Shown here one piece after another: positions 50,145 to 61,562 of a stretch of DNA of 64,000 nt. A program made the position numbers and the translations under genes. Every line of letters begins with the position of its first letter. Position 1 is the first letter of the stretch. The notes under the pieces are model-generated. The model saw nothing but the letters and a program-made list of their open reading frames with translations. It was not told where the DNA came from and ran no database searches. The stretch lies in assembly GCA_034387635.1 (NCBI GenBank), contig JAOANU010000003.1:744001-808000 (forward strand). Direction: 5' to 3'. Source of the stretch: Rhodosporidiobolus odoratus (lineage: Eukaryota > Basidiomycota > Microbotryomycetes > Sporidiobolales > Sporidiobolaceae).

Positions 50145-52088
50145 ATGCTACGTGTAGCTTCACGTACTCTCGCCCGGCCACTCGCCCATCGACCCTTGCC
50201 GCTTGTCCCACTCCGCCACCTCTCTTCCCCCTCATCCCGACCTGATCCATCTCCCACCTTTACCACCCCAGACCCAGTCACCCTACCACCTCACTCCAAC
50301 TCACCACACGATCCCTCTCAGCCCCTACCCCCTCTCCCCCCGACCAACCTCCCCGTAGAAGACTACGCCTCCCCGCTCCTCCACACCGCCTCCTTCTTCT
50401 CTACCCTCTTCCGCTACGCCGTGTTCGGTTCAGTCGCACTCGTCTCGCTCTCGTTCGGGGGTCTCGTCGCCGTACACCTCTACGTTGAACATGTCCAACT
50501 CGCTCCCCCTTCTCTCGCCCCAGGCGACGATCCCGACGAATGGCTCCAAGAACTCGAGGGGTGGAGCGGAGCCCACACTGGCAAAGGGGGAACCGACCCT
50601 CGTCTAGGAGTCCTGGCTCGAGCAGCCGTTCGAGGCGCCTGGATCTCGCAAACCTGGGGGGGCGGTCTCGTCGCTTCTCCCGTCGCGTCCCAAGCTCCCG
50701 CGGGACGCAACTCTGCCTTTGGTGCGCTCGCGAGACCGGGAGGACAGATGATTGGAGCTGCAGCCGAGCAGGCTTCCCAGGGACGCTCGGTCAGCGACGC
50801 AGGCTGGGCTTTGGCCGAGCGCTACCTCGTGTTTGCGCTGCAGAAAGCCCAGGACAAGGGCATCTCGCTGGTCGACTCGGTTGATTGGGAGGCGCACGTC
50901 GAGAAAGGAGGAGTGGACCGTGCCGCTGTCGAGCTCGAAGAACGCCTGGCCGGGTTGAGGGAAAGGATCGGCGGGAGGTACAAGCTGGAAGCAGCGCGGG
51001 AAGGGTGGGAGCGCATCTATTATGCACTGTCGAGCAGCCCGACTACGGACGCAGGAAAGGCTCAAGAACGCGAGTGGGAGCGGCGGGAGAAGCTCAAGGC
51101 GACGAGGAAGCTGGGTGAGTTGTCGGCGAGGATTGCGGAGCATTGGCAAGAAGGGTCGGATGAGCGCGTGCTGGAGAACCGCAAGGCGGAGGGGTGGTTC
51201 ATCGGTGGTCTCGTACCCGTCCTCGCAGAGGAAGAGGGCCAGAGCTTGCAGGGCAAAGCCCTCGACGAGCTTGTTCCCTCTTCCCCTCCTTCCACCGCCG
51301 AGCCCACGAAGAGGATCTCTCCATCTTCGTCCTTTTTCGGTTTCTGGTCTCGCTCTCACCCACCCGCCACTTCTACCCCACCCTTACCAAAAGGCCTGTC
51401 CCCCGAGCTATCCCACCTCCTCGCCCTCGTCCCCTCCTACAGCAACTCCCCCCACACAATCACCTCCCCCTCTACCTCCCGGGCCGTCCTCTCCTCCCTC
51501 ATCTCCCTCGAAACCTTCCTCGCACGCCGTCGAGACTCGACTGCTCCCTCTCCCACCCCCTCTTCCCTCTCAGCCGCCGCCGCACTCCAACGTTCCACCC
51601 TAGATTACCTCACCCTCCTCCTCCGACCATTCTCTACCGCTACCGCTTCTCCCTCCCCCGCCGCTCCTCCCATCGCGTCTCACACCAGTACCGGCGCCTC
51701 CCATTCTTCCGCCGCCGACGTGTCCCGTTCCCTCTCCCGTCTGTTCTACCTAACCCGCCACGCCGCCATCGAGACTCATCTCGCTGAATGCTCGCTCGCT
51801 CTCGCAGCTCTACGACGCCGAGGTCCAGCCAGTCAAGCCGACCTGACCGCAGCAACAGAGACGCTCTCTCACGCTGCGATCGAGGCGGGCAAGGTGGCGA
51901 ATGCGATTCGAGACGGGTCGGTGTTGGAAAAGTTGGCGTCGGAGAAGGAAAAGGGGAAGAAGATGGGTGAGATGGGTAAGGCGTTTGGGGAGCAGGTGAG
52001 GAGGATCCAGAGGGATGCGGAGAAGGTGGTCGAGATTGGAGAGGGGTTGAGAAAGGTGGTCGAGGGGTTGCAGGGGGCGAAGAAGTAG
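50145..52088 (+). CDS. Predicted mitochondrial membrane protein
   Basis: A single exon of 647 residues; the upstream in-frame ATG at 49905 is disfavoured because MLRVASRTLARPLAHRPL at 50145 is a clear mitochondrial presequence. A Pro/Ser-rich stretch is followed by one membrane segment (FGSVALVSLSFGGLVAVHLY, about residues 88-107). The remainder is predicted to be soluble and largely helical: WLQELEGWSGAHTG, GWALAERYLVFALQKAQDKG, LEERLAGLRERIGGRY, and at the end AAIETHLAECSLALAALRRR and a charged coiled coil (KMGEMGKAFGEQVRRIQRD). I recognise no family; an inner-membrane protein with a large matrix or intermembrane-space domain is the likeliest reading. The lack of introns is unusual beside its neighbours. 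Confidence 0.82.
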   Translation: MLRVASRTLARPLAHRPLPLVPLRHLSSPSSRPDPSPTFTTPDPVTLPPHSNSPHDPSQPLPPLPPTNLPVEDYASPLLHTASFFSTLFRYAVFGSVALVSLSFGGLVAVHLYVEHVQLAPPSLAPGDDPDEWLQELEGWSGAHTGKGGTDPRLGVLARAAVRGAWISQTWGGGLVASPVASQAPAGRNSAFGALARPGGQMIGAAAEQASQGRSVSDAGWALAERYLVFALQKAQDKGISLVDSVDWEAHVEKGGVDRAAVELEERLAGLRERIGGRYKLEAAREGWERIYYALSSSPTTDAGKAQEREWERREKLKATRKLGELSARIAEHWQEGSDERVLENRKAEGWFIGGLVPVLAEEEGQSLQGKALDELVPSSPPSTAEPTKRISPSSSFFGFWSRSHPPATSTPPLPKGLSPELSHLLALVPSYSNSPHTITSPSTSRAVLSSLISLETFLARRRDSTAPSPTPSSLSAAAALQRSTLDYLTLLLRPFSTATASPSPAAPPIASHTSTGASHSSAADVSRSLSRLFYLTRHAAIETHLAECSLALAALRRRGPASQADLTAATETLSHAAIEAGKVANAIRDGSVLEKLASEKEKGKKMGEMGKAFGEQVRRIQRDAEKVVEIGEGLRKVVEGLQGAKK

Positions 52089-52433
52089 TCGAATGCAGTT
52101 GACACGAAAAGGCCGTTTGTGGTTCTCCCAGTCTCGTCTTTCTCTTTGCCTACATCGTCTCAAGTCTGGAAATGGCCGGGCCAGCTCCGATATCGGGCAA
52201 GAGAGGAACGCGCTTGTATAGCAGCATTATGTGCGAGAGTAAGAGGAGAGGCCGTAAGAAGAAGGGGTCCGTAAGGGAAGAGAAGACCGAAGCAGAGATC
52301 CGTAAGGGCAGAAGGAGAAGGACAGACAGGAACTAAATATGGAAAACGGAAAGCGATATAAGGAGAAAGCAGAGGCATACGAGAACAAGCCACGGTATAA
52401 GAGCAAAGAAAGAAGAACCACTTCCCCTCAACC
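52089..52433. other. Convergent 3' gap
   Basis: These 345 bases lie between two genes that end toward each other. A purine-rich run (about 52230-52410) is present; no gene is supported. Confidence 0.4.
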
Positions 52434-54821
52434 TCAAGCGGCACCACCAAACATCCCAGCCGCCAACCTCCCCCACCCGGGCTTCTGAGGGCTCGTCATG
52501 GCCGACGTAAACCCGTCCCCAAATCTAGCCGTCGCCTCCTCATCTGCCGACTCATCCCCTTCCCAGGCAGTTTGAGCCGCACTGGTCGCAACGCTAGCTG
52601 CACTCGAGGGGGCAAGGCGCTCACTCCCAAAGAGAGTACGAGCGGCGGGAGGGGTGGCCATGAAGGAGAAGGATTTCCTGCCACTGGGTCCTGCAGCCCC
52701 AGTCGCAGCACTGGCGGAGGCAGGGACGGGCTTCTTCGCCGAGTAGGGGGTGGAACGAGCAGGGGTAGCTTTGCGAGCGGAAGCGGCGGGACCGATGGTA
52801 ATACGCCGGTTGGAAATCGAGGAAGGGGTGCCGAAGGCGGAGGTAGAGGTTGAGGCGGGTTGAGAGGGAGACTTGGAAGCGGCATAGGGCGAGACGAAGG
52901 GAACGGCGAGAGAGGCAGGCAGAGACTTGCGAGACGAGGCCGGTACGGAGTTCTCTTTCGACGAGGAGCTAGTAAGAGTGGCGCGACGAGTCGAGGAAGC
53001 GGAGGGGGAAACGGGAAGGCCGGCGAAGAAAGACGGGTCGTGTACAGAAACGGGCGACTGCTGTGCCTTTGCGAGGGGTTTGAGGGCCGTCGGTTCTTCG
53101 TCGCCAGTCTTTGTCGGCAGAAGAAAGTCGCGAACGGAGTTGTCCTCGGCCTCGTTGCTGATGTAGGAGTCGTCGCCCTCCTGCTGTTCCGAGCTGCTCG
53201 TCGAAGTATCCGCTTCGTCCGAGTCCATAGCCTCCTCCTCCTCTTCCTCCTCCTGGTCCTCTTCTTCAGCCGGTCCCGCTGCACTGACACGCTGACGCTT
53301 CCTAGCGTGCTGGTCGTTATCCGTCTTTGTCGCCTCGGCAAGGTGGAAGGCGAGTCCCCTCCCCGGCGAAACAACGCCATCGGTGCTGCTGGCCGACGTC
53401 GTGCGACTCCGGGCAGCGAGGCTGTCGAGCGCAGCGACCTGGATTGACAGCTCGCTAGCATCGCTGTGTCGAGTCCGCTTGCCGAGCGCAGCCTTGGGAG
53501 GCGGACCGGCGGGGCTCATTGGCTGTGGCGCTTGCTGCATTTGAGCCGGAGCCGAGACCCGTGGGGAACGAGGAGAGCGCTTCGCAGCAGAAGCGGCGGT
53601 AGCGAGCATGTGAGAGGGAAGGGAGGATGCTGGGGTCGCACTGTCGGAAGAGGCACTGATAACGGGGAGAGTCGCCTTGAAGGGAGTGGACTGGCTGTCT
53701 TTGTTGCGGTTGACGAGGCTAGACCGGCGCGGGGTGGAAGACGAGGCGGGAGTGGGAGACCCGCCTGGGCTCGAGAAAGAAACGCTGCGGATAGGCGGGG
53801 CGTCGAGGTCAAAGACGAAGTCGGGACCAAAGGAAACTTTGCGTCGAGGGGAGGGGCCTGAGGTTGCGGCAGGGACCGGAAGGGAGAGGTTGTCGAGCGC
53901 TTGCTCCATTTCCTTCGACGCCGGCTTCTCCAACGCGGAAAGGCGAGAGGTGAGGTCGCTGCGAAGCTTGACGACGGCGCTCTCCACCGCTGCCTCGTAC
54001 TCCTGTTTAAGCTGTGTGCGGAGTTGACCAATTTCCGACCGCTGTACCGCAGAAGCGCCAGCTTCTTCGAGCTGGGACAGCCATGCCGAAACCGCGGAGA
54101 AGCGCGAGTCGAGGTCAACAGTCACGGCCTGACGATGTTCCGCGATCTTGTCTTTTAGTAAGGACATGACTTCGGACTTCTTGAGTGTGGGCGAGCGAGG
54201 GGCGGCAACGGTGGATTCGAGACCCGAAAGGGCGGATCGGGTTGAGGTGAGTTGGGACTGGAGGTCTTGAACGGTAGAGAGGAGGGTGGCGACTGCTGCC
54301 TTGGTGCCGGGAGAGGTCTGGTAGACTGCATACGATCGGAGTTGGTCCGTGTCCAGGCAGCAGCAGGGAGTAGGCAGAATCACGAACCGATCCTTTCCTG
54401 CACTTTTGCCGGGGTCTGAGAGGCGGGCACCGGGAGCGGCTTCACAGACCCTCCCGTTTCCGCTGCATTCTCCGGAGCTTCAGGCGCCCTGCCTTTGGAA
54501 GATCCGGAGGTGGTGCGCTTCTTGTGAGCCGGTTTGGCGGGGGCGGGTATTTCGGCGGACTCTTCGTCGTTGCTACAGGAGATCTCGTTAGCAGGTGGAC
54601 ATGTTGGTGCTTGAGGTGATGAGCGTACAATCCATAGTGCTCGGCGAGTGAAGCGACAAGAGCTTCCGCCTTACCGCTTGCTTTGATGTTGACGGACTAT
54701 TCTCGACGACGCGAGTCAGCTGTATATCATGAGGTAGCGGGATTAATGGACACACCTTGCACAAAGTCCGAAGCTCTGCGTACTTGAGGGCTTGAAGCTC
54801 GAAGAGAGAGGAAGGTGCCAT
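52434..54821 (-). CDS. SAP-domain nuclear protein, NuSAP-like N-terminus
   Basis: Four exons (54821-54756, 54696-54629, 54572-54388, 54325-52434) give 736 residues. The first 45 residues form a SAP motif (SLFELQALKYAELRTLCK, then SVNIKASGKAEALVASLAEH), a DNA/chromatin-binding helix pair. Its pattern is close to the SAP of animal nucleolar-spindle-associated protein NuSAP. Then come a Lys/Pro-rich linker, a coiled-coil region (about 130-250; LLSTVQDLQSQLTSTRSALSG and LRTQLKQEYEAAVESAVVKL) and a long disordered basic region with repeated Ser/Arg/Lys-Pro segments (TPARSTPYSAKKPVPAS, GRKSFSFMATPPAARTLFG). An acidic patch (about 395-420) interrupts it. Basic Ser/Pro-rich tails bind microtubules in NuSAP; that function here is inferred. 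The closing TSPQKPGWGRLAAGMFGG looks like a short conserved end. Confidence 0.8.
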
Positions 54822-55336
54822 GTTGAGTGAACGATTGATGAGGGCGGTGGGTATCTTGAGGTCGTCGGAGAGGTTGTCGAAGTCGGAGGACGACGGTGTA
54901 CTCTTTCGAGAAGCGGAGAGGCTGCACTCACTGCTAGCGAAGAGATGAGAGAAAGACGAAAGGGGAAGAGAGAGGGAGACCAAGAAACTTTACAGCTAGC
55001 CGCTGGTCACTTGGCGAATTTTGTTCAGTAACCCGCTCCGTGATCTTGAAAGCCGTGTTGAGCCCCTCAGCGAGCTTACCGCCTTGCTCGACCGCGCGGC
55101 CAGCACGCTTTTTCGATCCTTTCTTCCAACTTTCTTCTCTTCCTTTTTTGAGCCATTGCTTTTCTGCTTTCGGGTTCCCACAGCGTAAATTAGCTGTAAG
55201 CGGACCATGCGAGGTGGCAGCAGAGCATGAGAGGCGGTGAAGCAGGAGATGAGGGTCCAACTATCTACATTTCCCTCAGTTCCTTTTTGTAACCAGTCTA
55301 CCCAAGAAGAAGAGAATCCGCGTCTAAGGTGCAAAG
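54822..55336. other. Gap between two minus-strand genes
   Basis: These 515 bases hold the promoter side of the SAP-domain gene and the 3' end of the secreted-protein gene. Frames here appear non-coding. Confidence 0.4.
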
Positions 55337-56794
55337 CTAAGCGTAGCTCCAGGCGATGGGCAAGACTCCGGCGTCGTAGGAGCCGAGCGCACCGAAAGCG
55401 CCGGTCGAGAGGTCGAGACTGCCGTACGAGCAGCCGGGGCAAGTGTCCTGGACGCTGGCGGTGATGCTCTTGCCGTTGGCAGTGTTGGTTATGCGTACGG
55501 TCTTGCCGCAAAGGGAGGAGGACATCTGAGCAGAGTTGACAGCGACGAGGTAGGTCTGTAGAAAGCGACGAAGAAAGTCAGTAGCTGGCCAGGCTGACGA
55601 TGTGTGAAGGCCAAGAGCGACGCACGGAGTCAGAGTTGTAGTTGCCGCAGGACCCGGGGTTACCGCCCTGGGTAAAGAAGGTGGCGCGACCGCTGTAGCT
55701 GGACGAGGAGTAGGAGGGCGCAGACTGAGTCGTCTTGGGCGCCTGAGTAGTTGGCTTAGGGGACCACGTCGTGGTCGTCGTGGTCTTGGGTGCCCAGGAA
55801 GTAGTAGAGGTAGTAGTAGGAGGGACGTAGGCCTTGACGGTGGTGGTGGCTACGGAGCGCGGGCAAGAACAGATCAGTATCTGAGCTGAGAAGGTCGAGA
55901 GCAGAAGGAACGGAACTCACGCTTGTACGAAGTCGTAGTGCTGCGAGGTGCCCAGGACGAGGTCGAGGAAGAAGCCACCTTCTTTTGGACATAAGCCGGC
56001 GAAGATGACGAGGAAGAAGGAGCGACATAGTTCGAAGTCGAGGTCGACGACGAGAGGTGCGAGGTAGATGTGACCTGCTTCTGGACGACGACGGGCGACG
56101 ACGAGGAAGAAGGGGCGATGTAGAGGGAGGACGACGTCGATGCAGGAGAAGAGGCGGAGGTCTGCTCGCGGACGCGGGTCGAAGACGGAGCGACATAAAC
56201 GGCCGAAGAGCTGACGACGGTGCCATCGAGAGCAGCCTTGGCAGCATCGACCTCAGTAGCGTTGGCGAAGCGCCATTCGACGGTGTCTAGAGGAGGAAAG
56301 GAACGTCAGGGTTTCTCTCCAGGTCAAAGAGGAAAAGCTCGCACGCACGAAGGCCAGAGTCGGTGCCGTTGAGAGCGTTCCAGGTAGCGATCGAGAGGGA
56401 GAGGGTCTCGTTGGTGGCCGAAGCGTCGGCAACGCGAGCGGTGACGGAAAGGTTGGCGGGAGAGGTTACGACAACATAGGTACCGCAGTAGGGAGAAACC
56501 GCGCCGAGGTCCGAGTAGAACTCGGTAGGAAGGCCGACAACCGTGTCGTTGTCGTTCGAGTACCAGGTGCAGGCCCCAGCGTTGCCGTTTTCTGCGAGGG
56601 TGAGAAGGGAAAAAAAGGGTCAGCGATATTTCCGGACAACGCCAGAGGAAGGACGTACGGTAGTAGTAGACAGCCTCGTTAGTCTGGGTCGTGCTGGGAA
56701 GCGAGAGGGCAGCTTCGACCTGGAGGAGCGCAATGGGAGCGGCGCGGACCGAAGAAACGGCAGCGAGGGAGGCGAAGAATGCGGCGGCGAGCAT
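55337..56794 (-). CDS. Secreted protein with two double-psi beta-barrel domains
   Basis: Five exons (56794-56659, 56591-56349, 56286-55921, 55849-55626, 55555-55337) give 395 residues. A signal peptide (MLAAAFFASLAAVSSVRA) is followed by a first barrel-like domain (about 44-125; GNAGACTWYSNDNDTVVGLP, YCGTYVVVTSPANLSVTARV). A long Ser/Thr/Pro-rich linker, likely O-glycosylated, comes next. The second domain is at the C-terminus (GRATFFTQGGNPGSCGNYN, SSLCGKTVRITN, VQDTCPGCSYGSLDLS, LPIAWSYA). The second has the Asp and Cys pattern of RlpA-like/loosenin-expansin folds, which loosen or bind polysaccharide. The first has VADASATNETLSLSIATWNAL where the DTCPGC motif should be, so it is degenerate. 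Likely a cell-wall-associated protein. Confidence 0.88.
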
Positions 56795-57616
56795 GCTGGC
56801 GGAAAAAATAGAGGAAGGGAGGGGCGGACGGCTAAGGTGAGGAGAGAGAAGGAAGGAGACAGAGAGCAGTCACGGCAGGCATTTGTACGGGAAGCATTTC
56901 GGGGGCAGTAAGGATGAGGGATGTTGCGCCTGCTCGCATGGTAGGAAGGAGGGCTCGAAATCCTCCGCCGGAAAGGTCGCCGGACAGTCCGGACAAGAGC
57001 ACCCTTTAAAAGGAGGGGGGATGAAAAGGCGGAGCGATCAGGCGAGACCCGTCGCGACTCGACCGCTCCTTCCCTTTTGAACCAAGTCCGAGGAGATCGG
57101 CCGGGGAATCCTGTTCGGCAGGACTGGGGCGCGGCTGTGCCGTAGCACCGCTTACGGCTTAGCCGATACCGAGTGCCGCCGGCCGTCGGCAAAAGAGGAA
57201 GAACACTGGAAATGAGAGGGGGACAAGGTGAGAGACTTTCTTGTCTGACCCAGAATCTGAGCTCGCTCACCGTTATGCCCTCTTTCCTGCTCGGAGTGGC
57301 TCGGAGGAACAAGCATCGAGGGTCTCCAGCCCCTCGTGCGGCCTTGGCAGCTCGTCGGCCGAGATGAGGGTGTGGTAGAGACGGAAGGAGGACAAGAAAA
57401 GTGCACCTTGCAGGAACTAGACCGAGCATCCTGCAAGCCGTGTCCTGAGGCTCTGGTGACCGTCAGCTTCACAGACGATGTACCGCAACTGCGTGTGTTT
57501 TAATACCTCGCTGGGAGAGTCCGGGCAAAGGGGCCAACGATTGATAATCAATATACAAATTCCGGATCCGATCTACTTCTACTTATTTTTAACGGGAATC
57601 TATCCGGGCAGCTTCT
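56795..57616. other. 0.8-kb region between secreted protein and transporter genes
   Basis: This is the upstream region of the secreted-protein gene and the 3' flank of the transporter. Frames on both strands lack coding support. No specific regulatory site is claimed. Confidence 0.45.
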
Positions 57617-60016
57617 CTACGGCATCTCAACCATGTGGCGTTGCGGCTGGACATCGTCGACAAGGACGTCGCCCTCACGCTGTAAGAAAGGCAGAGGGAG
57701 AAACAAGATAGTCAGCAAGGCTGTCACTTCACTCGGGGTTACAGCGAGAGTGACCACACACCTGCTCCAAAGCCATAGCGATAACCGAACGGGAGCGCAG
57801 GCGTTCTCCGTAGTAGATAATGACGAAGGGAACGATGGCGAAAGCACCGGCGATGAAGCCGACCAACGTGGACGCCCACTTGAAGGTGAGGTTGTCGTCT
57901 ATAAAGGAAGAACGGAATCAGTTTCGGCTCGCGAGCGCAAGATGGCATAAGAGACTGGCTCACACATGATGATACCGAAGAAGGCTGACGTTCGCAAGTT
58001 GGCAGTGGCACAGGAATCGTCAGCAGGGCGCATGGAGGAATCGTCGGGAGGAGACTCACGGAACACGGAACCCAGCACGTTGCGCAGTAACGATTGACTG
58101 GCTTGAGCCGAAGACGAGTAGACGGTGTAAGTGTCGCCGAGGTAGAGATAAACGGCGAGATCTGGACAACAAGCGGATCAGCGACGGCATCGGCGAGAAT
58201 CGTCAGGACAGTGCGAGGACGCACAGATAGAGTAAATGCCAATGTTAACAACAACGATAAAGATACACGGCACGATCCAGTGAATCCACTCGCGAGCGCT
58301 ACGCACGACGAACCCATCAGAAATAGTGCCCAAGAGGCAGAGTATGAGAGAGCAACGTACGTCCAGGCAAAGCAGAACGATCCGACACTGAAGAGGATAC
58401 CTCCAACCGCCGACGCGTACAGTCGGACCTCAGGAGCCGCCTTTCCATGACCCTTGGCCAAAGCCCGTCGGAAGATACGTTCTTGCACGAAATTGTGGAG
58501 GATGCACGAGATGGCAGCACCGATAAAGCCGCAGATGAGGACCGTTCCGCCCTGACCCTGGTTGAAGCCGTATGTTTCCTCAAAGACATGGGCGATGGCG
58601 CCGACGAAGAGGAAGACTGTGTTGCAACAAAGAGGAGACAAGGTCAGAGCTGGGCGAGCGGGATGATATGCGAGGAAGGAAGACGCACCCATGCCCCATG
58701 CAAAGCCAACCCAGGCGGACAAGGCAGCAACGATAGGCTCAGTGAAGAGGTACTGAAGAGGTCGGCAGCATGACTTGACAAGGGCTTCCCACCAACCCTC
58801 GAATGCCTCAACGCCCTCGGCGTAATGGGGGCGCCCAGTCTCCTCGGTAAGGCGCTTGCAACGCTTGTTCAGGATGACCTCCGCGCGGCTGCAGAATAAG
58901 CTGTTCAACATGTGCACTTCCCGCGAGAGCAGTAGAAACGGCTTACGGTTCGGGGAAGAAGAACAAGCAGAGCACGAAGACGACAGCATGCGAAATCAGC
59001 TGTACCCAGTACACTGCAGCAGATGGCACGGCGTCAGTCAAGAAATCGCAACCCGCTCTCATGCAGTAGAAGGAAACGCAAACGCACCCCACTGCCACGA
59101 AGTCTTGAAGGCAATCCAGTTGGCACAAAGAGGACCCGTCGCGTTTGCCGTGAAGACCGTGAGGACGAACAGCGACATGGCGGGACCGCGAACGCGCTTA
59201 GGCCAAAGATCCGCAACAACTCCGGCCGCAACCGGACCTTCGATGGAGGCGCAAGTCCCTTGAATGAAGCGTAGGACGGCAAGACAGGCAACATTGGGCG
59301 CGAGGGCTTGGCCGATGAAGAGAACGGTGATGCTGTGGGAAGGGAAGATGAGGTGTCCAATATAGCGTCAGTACGCAGAGCACTCGGGAAAAGAGCAGAT
59401 GGTGACCTACACGAAGAGACAGATAACAATTTGAGGGCGACGTCCGAAAGTCTCGGAAACAGGAGCTGCAATGGGAAGAAAAGAACGAGTCAAGGGGGAG
59501 TCTCCAGCTAACCTCGAGAGACCAAGACGCACCTAGGATGAGAGGGCCCAGACCAAGCATGACTAGGTAGGCGAAAGAGGACGTCTGAAACTCGATAGAG
59601 CTGACCCCGGGGTGGTCGGCTCGGAACCCCTTGCTGGCAGCGCCGTTTGCCTGCGAAGCACGTCCAGGGTGTAAGGCTCCCTTTCTGCAGATGAGAGGTA
59701 ACACGACGAACCGTGGCATTGAACGCAGAAGTGTAGGTCACGGCCATAGCAAGCCCGAGAGCTAAACCGCGGGTAATGTGTCAGCATTCGCTTGCATGAG
59801 TGCCGCAAGCCAGTGCGGGCTGTGTCAATGGTCCTCCGCTCGCCTACAGACCGCAGAGAGGCGTGGGGATGACGCACCTCGATAGCGCTTCCATCGGCTC
59901 CATCCTTCAGCAGGGTCTTCGGGGTCGTTCTTCGCAAAGCGGACGGGAATGCCCTCGCTGACTCCAGCTGCGAATTCGTGCTTGTCCGGTACGTGCTTGA
60001 TCTCAGTCGGCATCAT
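57617..60016 (-). CDS. MFS drug:H+ antiporter (DHA1 family)
   Basis: About ten exons encode a twelve-helix transporter. The start is MMPTEIKHVPDKHEFAAG, and the sequence DPEDPAEGWSRWKRY precedes the first helix, as is usual in fungal DHA1 members. Exon pieces in order show AMAVTYTSAFNA (TM1), FQTSSFAYLVMLGLGPLILG, PVSETFGRRPQIVI (cytoplasmic loop 2-3 motif), ALAPNVACLAVLRFIQGTCAS, GVVADLWPKRVRGPAMSLFV, NWIAFKTSWQWGVVYWVQ, then VFEETYGFNQGQGGTVLICG and finally IVPFVIIYYGERLRSRS. The C-terminal tail is acidic and ends VEMP. This subgroup includes polyamine and multidrug exporters of the plasma membrane. The substrate cannot be told from sequence. Exon limits were not all worked out. Confidence 0.88.
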
Positions 60017-60926
60017 GTCGTGTCGGGGAGCGCTGCAAGAACGAGGAAGGCCGGAAGAGGGAAGTAGTGGAGGCGAAAACCGAAGGGGGGGCACCAAGGG
60101 AAAGAGCGGGGTGTCGACGTCGGCAAGTAGAAAAGCGTTACAACGACCTGAGAGCGCTGGATCTGGCTGCAGATAGGCGGTAGTCGGCGAGCGAAGAGGG
60201 CTCGGCGAATAAGCGCGGGCGGGAGACGATGCGAAGATAGCTTGAAGCGAAATCGACAAAGAAGAAAAAATGCCATCATAAATGTCGGCCCGCCCGCCGT
60301 CCAGCCGCGGCGGACCCGGCCAGCGATGGCCTGATGACAATTCGCCGGTGTTGTCAAAGATAGCATCTCTGCAGCAAGCAGCGACAAGCTGCAGGTCAGC
60401 AAGTGATAGGACGGAAGGAAAGAAGAGCCAACACGGTCGAGTTCACCTAGGTCCCCAGCCAAGGAGCAGCCAAGCCTCTATCGCAGCGGCCCCGGCAGGT
60501 TTCTTCGCAGAGTTCGCGGGCGCCCAGTGCTCTGCATGGCGCAGTCGCCTCTGGGTCCAGCGCCCAGCTCACAACGCTTTTCCCGCAATATACGAAGCGC
60601 CAGCTTGTAACGTGCAGAGGTCGAGCCGTCGTGTGAAACTTGTCGATCCGAGCGAGGCCTCGTCGGCAGCTCGAACAGGAAGAAAAGAGGGAGAAAACGA
60701 AGCGGCTCTGTTACACAAACAACAGAACCAGCAAAGCGGGAAGACCTACTTACAATACTGCCGAAAGTTCTGTGGATGTGACGAGGAGCGCGGGGCGCGA
60801 GGAAAATGCCTTGTAGTGAGGAATAGAGGGGCAAGAAGAGAAGCGTGGGAGAAAAAGAAGCTGTCAGCGTCAGTACAACAGGCGAGCACGACTACCAGGC
60901 CAGGCAAGACTGACCTCTACACAGTC
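60017..60926. other. 0.9-kb intergenic region
   Basis: This is the upstream region of the transporter and the 3' flank of the next minus-strand gene. The plus-strand frame at 60282-60938 is open but lacks family resemblance and splice support. Nothing else was identified. Confidence 0.45.
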
Positions 60927-61562
60927 TCAGCGCTTTAACCCTTTCCAAGCCGCACACCACGCCCCCTCATCCTCGACACTAAATCCAATCCTCCCAACCC
61001 AACCCTCCACTCCAAGCACCACCACCTTCCCCTCCTGCGCCTTCTTCTCCTCCACCCTCCTCGAGTCCCTCGCCCAAACAATTTTTGTCCATCCTAGCCC
61101 GTTGGTCGAAACGCCCCAGGCGGCATCCGCCGGAACGGTTTTACCGCAAGCTGCTCGAATGCGGTGAGAGCGAGCAAGGAGGGGGCGACAGAAGCGTATA
61201 CGAGTGAGTGATATGGCGACGGAAGACCGAAAGAAGAGGTGATAGAGAGTAAGGTGGGATGAGGTAAGAACGACGAAGGCGTCTGAGTACCGAGGTTGCG
61301 GCGATGCGGGCAAGCTCAGCGAAGCCGCGGAGCTTGTGCGAGTACGCGTGCGTGATAGTGGAGCTCCGGCTGTATAGGGGGTAGTAGCAGAAACGGGCGA
61401 GAGGACGACGCCGGAGGGGAAAGGAAAGGACGAAGCGGAAGAGCTTGTGCGGGTACGGACGCGGCTTAATGGCTCGCCGAAGAGGTAGGGTGAGGGAAGG
61501 GGCTCGCTCTTCGCGGTAGAGATGGAAGGGCGAGGGGCAGCAGAGGTGTCGAGGGGCCACAT
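60927..61562 (-). CDS. Small PH-like protein of unknown function
   Basis: A single open frame of 211 residues from MWPLDTSAAPRPSIST. The first 90 residues are Ser/Pro/Arg-rich, with two similar segments (PLSRVRTRTSSSASS and PLSRTRTRTSSAASL) that look like a short tandem duplication. The C-terminal part alternates strands (AFVVLTSSHLTLY, GKVVVLGVEGWVGRIGFSV) and ends in a helix (EGAWCAAWKGLK), an arrangement like a PH domain. Lipid or protein binding is possible but not shown. An ATG 62 bases upstream with a possible small intron could change the start. I know no named homologue. Confidence 0.6.
   Translation of the reverse strand: MWPLDTSAAPRPSISTAKSEPLPSPYLFGEPLSRVRTRTSSSASSFPFPSGVVLSPVSATTPYTAGAPLSRTRTRTSSAASLSLPASPQPRYSDAFVVLTSSHLTLYHLFFRSSVAISLTRIRFCRPLLARSHRIRAACGKTVPADAAWGVSTNGLGWTKIVWARDSRRVEEKKAQEGKVVVLGVEGWVGRIGFSVEDEGAWCAAWKGLKR

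Noticed and set aside
51022..51787. Plus-strand frames of 193-197 residues
   Set aside because: They are shadows of the single-exon mitochondrial protein; their Pro/Arg-rich composition arises from CT-rich coding DNA.
60282..60938. 218-residue plus-strand open frame
   Set aside because: It has no family resemblance, no splice support and overlaps the promoter side of the transporter gene.
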